A stretch of 9,865 nt of DNA from JBFWWW01 sp050245975 (GTDB lineage: Bacteria > Pseudomonadota > Alphaproteobacteria > Rhizobiales > Hyphomicrobiaceae): contig JBFWWW010000151.1 of NCBI GenBank assembly GCA_050245975.1, positions 1 to 9,865 on the forward strand, given 5' to 3'. The notes below the pieces were generated by a model. That model was not told where the DNA came from, did no database searches, and saw only the letters and a list, made by a program, of their open reading frames with translations. This document shows, piece after piece, positions 6,203 to 9,865 of this stretch; positions within the stretch are counted from its first letter, which is position 1; every line of letters begins with the position of its first letter. Both the position numbers and the translations under genes were made by a program.

Positions 6203-6786
6203 GCCGTGGCGGGCGCAAGCGCGGCGGCCATCTGTCCGACGACGACGTGGCCGTTTGGGCAAGCGTCTCGCAAGGTGTCGAGCCGTTGAAAGCCAAGTCG
6301 CGGGTGGCGGCCCGCCAGGGTGACGATCATCCTCGGCCGGCGCGATCTCAGCAGGAGGCGGATCGTCCGGCAGCCCCCCCAAGGCGCGCGCGAGCGATCG
6401 ATACGACGGTCCGCCCCGTTGCCGCGCCCCCGCCTGTGACCATCGAGCGACGCAAGGCGCGCCGTATCGCCTCCGGGCGTATCGAAATCGATGCGCGGAT
6501 CGATCTGCATGGGCAAAGACAGCTTGAAGCACACCGGAGACTGGTCGCCTTTCTCCTGCGCGCGCAATCGGAAGGGTTCAAAACGGTTCTTGTCATCACC
6601 GGCAAGGGACGCACGCGCGAGGAAGACGACCTGGGTCCGAGAGAGACCGGTGTGCTGCGCCAGAACGTGCCGCGCTGGCTCGACGAGCCGGAGCTTCGGC
6701 CGCTGGTCGTCGGCTACAGCACCGCGCATGCCCGCCACGGCGGCGAAGGCGCGCTTTACGTCGAAATCCGCCGCCGGCGCGGCTAA
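6199..6786 (+). CDS. Smr-domain protein (putative nuclease or nucleic-acid binding)
   Basis: The 195-residue product has a basic, Arg/Pro/Ala-rich N-terminal region of about 95 residues, probably disordered, and then a C-terminal Smr domain. Signature elements are IDLHG (101-105), TGKGR (134-138), VLRQNVPRWL (152-161) and HGGEGALYVEI (180-190). Smr domains are found alone or fused to MutS2, and several have endonuclease or RNA-binding activity. The substrate of this stand-alone type is unknown. Translation starts at GTG 6199, overlapping the mltA stop (GTGA), so the two are coupled. The same Smr gene follows mltA in many alphaproteobacteria. The stop (TAA 6784-6786) overlaps the stop of the convergent methyltransferase. 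Confidence 0.9.
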   Translation: MSRGGRKRGGHLSDDDVAVWASVSQGVEPLKAKSRVAARQGDDHPRPARSQQEADRPAAPPRRARAIDTTVRPVAAPPPVTIERRKARRIASGRIEIDARIDLHGQRQLEAHRRLVAFLLRAQSEGFKTVLVITGKGRTREEDDLGPRETGVLRQNVPRWLDEPELRPLVVGYSTAHARHGGEGALYVEIRRRRG

Positions 6787-7340
6787 GTGCGGCCGCGACG
6801 TTGGATCGGCGGACCGTGGCGATGCGGCGCGATAGCGGTGTCCGGTCCGCCCTCGTGCAGCGGCCGCGGCGGGAACCTGCCAAGCGACCGGATGCGGTCG
6901 TACATGACGATGGCGCCCGCCATCGCGACGTTGACGCAGAACAGCGTCGGTATCTTCACGACATAATCGCAGCGCGCCACGAGATCGTCGGACAGCGAAC
7001 CGCGCTCGGGTCCCAGCACATAGGCGGCTTGCCGGGGATGGCGGAAGCTCGGCAGGTCGATGGCCGTATCGGTCAGCTCCACGCCGACGAGCCGGCAGCC
7101 GCGGGGAAGCGTCATGTCGTCGAGCCCGCGCCAGTTGTAGTGCGGCAGGTGGTCGGCCGCATGCGACGTGTCGGCCAGGGCCTCGAGCTTCTGATAATCG
7201 GCGCCGATGGTAAACGTGAAGCTGGCGCCGAAAGCATGCGCCGACCGCATCATGTTCCCGAGGTTTAGACTTTTGGATATGCGCTGCGCGCCGACGCCGA
7301 AATAACCGCGCGTATTGGCGCAATCAGGCCCGACGCTCAT
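6783..7340 (-). CDS. SpoU/TrmH-family RNA 2'-O-methyltransferase
   Basis: The 185-residue product has the three SPOUT (trefoil-knot) methyltransferase motifs. Motif 1 is NLGNMMRSAHAFG with N26, G28 and R32. Motif 2 is VLGPERGSLS with E112-R113-G114. Motif 3 is IPTLFCVNVAMAGAI (130-144) with N137. These enzymes transfer a methyl group from S-adenosylmethionine to a ribose 2'-OH in tRNA or rRNA. No N-terminal substrate-binding domain is present, so this is a minimal catalytic type, and its target position cannot be assigned. It lacks a clear TrmL- or TrmH-specific feature, so no symbol is given. The ATG at 7338-7340 follows a good ribosome site (AAGGGAG in the minus-strand leader). The C-terminal tail (about 155-185) is Arg/Pro/His-rich and not conserved. 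It overlaps the Smr gene end by four bases. Confidence 0.88.
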   Translation of the reverse strand: MSVGPDCANTRGYFGVGAQRISKSLNLGNMMRSAHAFGASFTFTIGADYQKLEALADTSHAADHLPHYNWRGLDDMTLPRGCRLVGVELTDTAIDLPSFRHPRQAAYVLGPERGSLSDDLVARCDYVVKIPTLFCVNVAMAGAIVMYDRIRSLGRFPPRPLHEGGPDTAIAPHRHGPPIQRRGRT

Positions 7341-7382
7341 CCGTTTCTCCCTTCAGCCCACGCGATACCGCGGCCGGAATGT

Positions 7383-7411
7383 TTGACGAGGCACCGCCCC
7401 GGATGTTTTAA
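7383..7411 (+). promoter_or_regulatory. Candidate sigma-70-type promoter for the TAXI transporter
   Basis: TTGACG at 7383-7388 matches the -35 consensus at five of six bases. TTTTAA at 7406-7411, 17 bases further on, is a modest -10, acceptable for alphaproteobacterial promoters, which tolerate weak -10 boxes. It lies about 60 bases before the start codon of the solute-binding protein gene and points toward it. This is a sequence-pattern call only. Confidence 0.42.
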
Positions 7412-7421
7412 GGGCAGGAAT

Positions 7422-7444
7422 CGCAGGCGCAATAAGGCCCTGCG
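7422..7444 (+). repeat. Small inverted repeat in the leader of the TAXI transporter
   Basis: CGCAGG (7422-7427) and CCTGCG (7439-7444) are perfect inverted copies separated by 11 bases. They lie after the candidate promoter and before the ribosome site (GGGGAG, 7453-7458). They could form a hairpin in the mRNA leader or an operator for a dimeric regulator. In GC-rich DNA a six-base match can arise by chance, so no function is assigned. Confidence 0.35.
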
Positions 7445-7469
7445 GCCGTAAAGGGGAGAGAAACAGCGG

Positions 7470-8432
7470 ATGAAAGCGAAATCCATTCTGGTGCTGGCTC
7501 TGGGCGTCACGGTTGCTGCCGGCGTCGCACTTGCTCAGCAGGCCAAGCAATTATCGATTGCGACCGGTGGCACCGGCGGCATCTATTATCCGCTGGCGGG
7601 CGGCTTTGGAACCATCCTCGGAAAAACAATTCCGGGCATGACAGCCACGGCCGAGGTGACGGGCGGTTCCGTCGATAACCTCAAGCTGATCGCGGCGGGT
7701 TCGGCCGACGTTGCCTTTACCCAGGTCGATACCGCGGTCGATGCCATCAACGGCACGGCCAAGTTTCCGTCCAAGCTGCCGATCCGTGCGCTGACCGTGA
7801 TGTACTCCAACATCCTCCAGATCATCACGCTCGAGGGTAACGGCATCGAGAAGTTCGCCGATCTCAAGGGCAAGCGCGTGTCGACCGGCTCGCCGGGAAG
7901 CGGCACCGAGATCTTCGCGTTCCGCCTGATCGAGGCCGCCGGTCTCGACAAGGACAAGGACATGAAGCGCGAGCGCCTCGGCGCCGCGGAATCGGCCAAC
8001 GCCCTGAAGGACGGCAAGGTCGACGCCTTCTTCTTCGTTGCCGGCGTGCCGACCTCGGCCATCACCGATGTCGCCGCGACGCCGAACATGAAGATGAAGA
8101 TCATCGACTGCGACTTCCTCGTGAACAAGGTGAGGGAGAAGTACGGTCCGGTCTACGACACCATCGTCATCAAGGCCGGCTCCTACCCGAACCAGACCAC
8201 AGATGCCAAGTCGGCGGCGGTCTGGAACATCATGGCCGTCACGGACAAGACGCCGGATGAACTCGCCTACACGCTGACGAAGACGATGCTGGAAAAGGTC
8301 GACGACCTGTCAAAGGTCCACAAGGAAGCCTTGAACATCAAGATCGAGAACCAGAAATCCGCGAAGGCGGGCATTCCCTGGCATCCGGGCGCGCTCAAGT
8401 ACTTCAAGGAAAAGGGCATCAAGGTCGATTGA
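7470..8432 (+). CDS. TAXI-family TRAP transporter solute-binding protein
   Basis: This 320-residue periplasmic protein belongs to the TAXI (TRAP-associated extracytoplasmic immunogenic) family, which captures a small organic solute and delivers it to a fused TRAP permease driven by an ion gradient. A classical Sec signal peptide covers residues 1-22, with cleavage likely after ALA and before QQ. The mature protein starts with the family hallmark IATGGTGGIYYPLAGG (30-45). It continues with VTGGSVDNLKLI, ADVAFTQVD, LKGKRVSTGSPGSGTE and the closing GIPWHPGALKYFKEKG. A characterised ligand cannot be read from the sequence. The ribosome site GGGGAG (7453-7458) is about 11 bases from ATG, slightly long. 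The gene is followed by a strong terminator and then by the cognate permease. Confidence 0.94.
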   Translation: MKAKSILVLALGVTVAAGVALAQQAKQLSIATGGTGGIYYPLAGGFGTILGKTIPGMTATAEVTGGSVDNLKLIAAGSADVAFTQVDTAVDAINGTAKFPSKLPIRALTVMYSNILQIITLEGNGIEKFADLKGKRVSTGSPGSGTEIFAFRLIEAAGLDKDKDMKRERLGAAESANALKDGKVDAFFFVAGVPTSAITDVAATPNMKMKIIDCDFLVNKVREKYGPVYDTIVIKAGSYPNQTTDAKSAAVWNIMAVTDKTPDELAYTLTKTMLEKVDDLSKVHKEALNIKIENQKSAKAGIPWHPGALKYFKEKGIKVD

Positions 8433-8447
8433 CGCCGCACACCAAGC

Positions 8448-8482
8448 AACTGCCGGGCCAAGCAAACGCCCGGCAGTTTTTT
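8448..8482 (+). terminator. Intrinsic (Rho-independent) terminator after the solute-binding protein gene
   Basis: AACTGCCGGGC (8448-8458) pairs perfectly with GCCCGGCAGTT (8468-8478) across a nine-base loop. Six T residues run from 8477 to 8482, so the last A-T pairs overlap the T-tract. It begins 15 bases after the stop codon. This is the textbook structure and is oriented to stop transcription from the solute-binding gene. Because the permease follows only 42 bases later, it probably works as a partial terminator that makes far more binding protein than permease. No obvious separate promoter is visible before the permease. Confidence 0.88.
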
Positions 8483-8524
8483 GCTGCAGCACCCAACGTG
8501 CGCGGCGATCCGGGGAGGATATGA

Positions 8525-9865
8525 ATGGCGAGCGCAGACAAGGATGCCGTCGCGGTGGGATCGGCCGCGGACCTGGCGGCAATCGACATGGACGAGGCTG
8601 CCCGCCAGCGGGTCGAGGAGCTGATCGAGGAAGAAGAAGGCGCAACCAATCGCATCGGCGGCACGCTCGGCCAGGCGATCATGGCGGCGGCCGCCGCCGT
8701 TTCGGTCTTCCACCTCTATGCCGCCGTGGCCGGCTCGTGGCCGTTCCAGTGGGCACCCATCATTCCGACCTACCTGATGCGGCCCATTCACGTCGGGCTC
8801 GTGCTGGCGCTCATCTTTCTGCTTTTCCCGATGCTCAGGCGGTTCCGGCATCGCATCACACCGCTCGACTGGCTTTGCGCGGCGCTGAGCCTCGTCGTTA
8901 TCGCCTACGTCGCCTACCAGGGTGAAGACTTCGGCGACCGCGCGATCGCGCCGGACACGCTCGATTACGTCATCGGCCTCATCCTCATCGTGCTGCTCCT
9001 GGAAGGGACGCGCCGATCCACCGGTTGGATCATGCCGGTCGTGTCGCTGGTTTTCGTCGCGTATGCCCTGTTCGGCAACCATCTGCCGGCGCCGTGGACC
9101 CACCGGGGCTATACGCCGGAGCGGCTTGTCGGCCACCTCTACATGACGCTCGAGGGCATCTTCGGCACGACGGTCGAAGTCTCCTCCAGCCTGATCATTC
9201 TCTTCACGATCTTCGGCGCGGTGCTGCAGCACTCGGGAGCGGGCAAGTTCTTCATCGACTTCTCGTTCGCGGCCATGGGCGGCAAGCGCAACGCGGCCGG
9301 CCGCGCCGTGGTGCTGTCCTCGTTCCTCCTTGGAGGTCCGTCGGGATCCGGCGTGGCGACCACGGTCACGATCGGCACCGTCGCCTATCCGATGCTGGAA
9401 AAGGCGGGCTACGAGAAGAATGCGGCCGGCGGACTGCTTGCGGCCGGCGGCCTCGGCGCGATCATCTCGCCGCCGGTGCTGGGCGCGGCGGCCTTCCTCA
9501 TCGCCGAATTCCTGAAGCTGTCCTATCTCGACGTCATCGCCATGGCGGTGCTGCCGACGCTGCTCTACTACTTCGCCATTCTCGTGATGGTCGAGCTGGA
9601 CGCGGCCAAGTACGGCGGCGGTGGCGAGCTTCTGATCGAGAAGGGCACGCTGTGGCGGGTCACGCGGCAGTACTGGTACCACTTCGGGTCCCTCATCTCG
9701 ATCATCGCCTTCATGCTGTACGGGTTCTCGCCCGTCGTGTCGGTGTTCTGGGCCACCATGCTCGCCATCGCCGTCAGCTATCTGCGGCGTGACACCACGC
9801 TCGTCCCGCGCAAGCTGTTCCGGGCGATGGCGGAGGGCACCACCGGGGTGCTCAACGTGGCGGCC
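8525..9865 (+). CDS. TAXI-type TRAP transporter fused permease (DctQ/DctM-like), 3' truncated by the window
   Basis: The frame is open from ATG 8525 through the right edge: 447 codons without a stop. Family members usually run to well over 600 residues, so the C-terminal part is missing here. An acidic cytoplasmic N-terminus (about 45 residues, with a Glu-rich EEEEG run) precedes many hydrophobic helices. The first set corresponds to the small DctQ-like part, and the later set to the DctM-like transport domain. In the latter, GGPSGSGVATTV (270-281), YPMLEKAGYEKNAAGG and IISPPVLGAAAFLIAE (313-328) are characteristic. With the solute-binding protein it should form a secondary, ion-coupled importer in the inner membrane. 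ATG 8525 is chosen over the overlapping ATG 8521 (other frame) because GGGGAGG at 8512-8518 lies six bases before it. The substrate is unknown. Confidence 0.93.
   Translation, partial: MASADKDAVAVGSAADLAAIDMDEAARQRVEELIEEEEGATNRIGGTLGQAIMAAAAAVSVFHLYAAVAGSWPFQWAPIIPTYLMRPIHVGLVLALIFLLFPMLRRFRHRITPLDWLCAALSLVVIAYVAYQGEDFGDRAIAPDTLDYVIGLILIVLLLEGTRRSTGWIMPVVSLVFVAYALFGNHLPAPWTHRGYTPERLVGHLYMTLEGIFGTTVEVSSSLIILFTIFGAVLQHSGAGKFFIDFSFAAMGGKRNAAGRAVVLSSFLLGGPSGSGVATTVTIGTVAYPMLEKAGYEKNAAGGLLAAGGLGAIISPPVLGAAAFLIAEFLKLSYLDVIAMAVLPTLLYYFAILVMVELDAAKYGGGGELLIEKGTLWRVTRQYWYHFGSLISIIAFMLYGFSPVVSVFWATMLAIAVSYLRRDTTLVPRKLFRAMAEGTTGVLNVAA

Noticed and set aside
4883..7323. Long minus-strand frames at 4883-6532 and 6175-7323.
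   Set aside because: They are antisense or alternate-frame shadows of mltA, the Smr gene and the methyltransferase, with biased Arg/Ala/His composition and no motif.
8521..8925. Open frame from ATG 8521, four bases before the permease start.
   Set aside because: It has only two bases between ribosome site and start and gives Arg/Gly-rich sequence. The overlapping frame from 8525 gives the membrane permease.
8267..9682. A 471-codon minus-strand frame opposite the TRAP permease.
   Set aside because: Its translation is His/Arg/Asp/Glu-rich with no domain, while the plus strand encodes a clear TRAP permease with conserved motifs. It is a codon-bias shadow.
1..9865. CRISPR arrays, tRNA or rRNA genes, insertion sequences, phage genes, toxin–antitoxin or defence genes.
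   Set aside because: I saw no regularly spaced repeats, no cloverleaf-like sequence, no transposase or integrase motifs, and no long gene-free stretch that could hold them.

Overview
The window is GC-rich, densely packed chromosomal DNA from an alphaproteobacterium. The gene order Maf – aroE – coaE – dnaQ, then secB and fxsA on the opposite strand, then a Tim44-domain gene, mltA and an Smr gene, is a familiar alphaproteobacterial housekeeping block. In Caulobacter and relatives, part of this block lies near the hemE-linked replication origin. The lineage is probably Hyphomicrobiales (Rhizobiales) or a close order. That is inference from gene order and protein flavour, not from a marker-gene comparison.

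Layout. (1) Positions 1-2840, plus strand: the tail of an upstream gene, then Maf (nucleotide pyrophosphatase), aroE (shikimate dehydrogenase), coaE (dephospho-CoA kinase) and dnaQ (DNA polymerase III proofreading subunit). The first three overlap by 4-8 bases at each junction, so they form a translationally coupled operon; dnaQ follows after 24 bases. (2) Positions 2830-3913, minus strand: fxsA followed by secB. The end of secB overlaps the end of dnaQ by 11 bases. (3) Positions 3914-4102: a divergent promoter region. (4) Positions 4103-6786, plus strand: a Tim44-domain membrane protein, the lytic transglycosylase MltA and an Smr-domain protein, very likely one operon. (5) Positions 6783-7340, minus strand: a SpoU/TrmH-family RNA 2'-O-methyltransferase whose stop codon overlaps the Smr stop. 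(6) Positions 7341-7469: a divergent intergenic region with a candidate promoter and a small inverted repeat. (7) Positions 7470-9865, plus strand: a TAXI-type TRAP transporter, made of a secreted solute-binding protein, a strong intrinsic terminator, and then a fused small/large TRAP permease that runs off the right edge.

The genes fall into three functional themes: central metabolism and replication (maf, aroE, coaE, dnaQ); the cell envelope and protein export (secB, fxsA, the Tim44-domain gene, mltA); and solute uptake (the TAXI TRAP pair). Coding density is high. I see no mobile element, CRISPR array, tRNA, rRNA or phage gene, and no intergenic gap longer than about 190 bases. I do not see a previously undescribed system here. 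The points worth a second look are mostly regulatory details: the terminator inside the TRAP operon, the leader of that operon, a recurrent A-rich motif in aroE/coaE, and the tight convergent gene ends.
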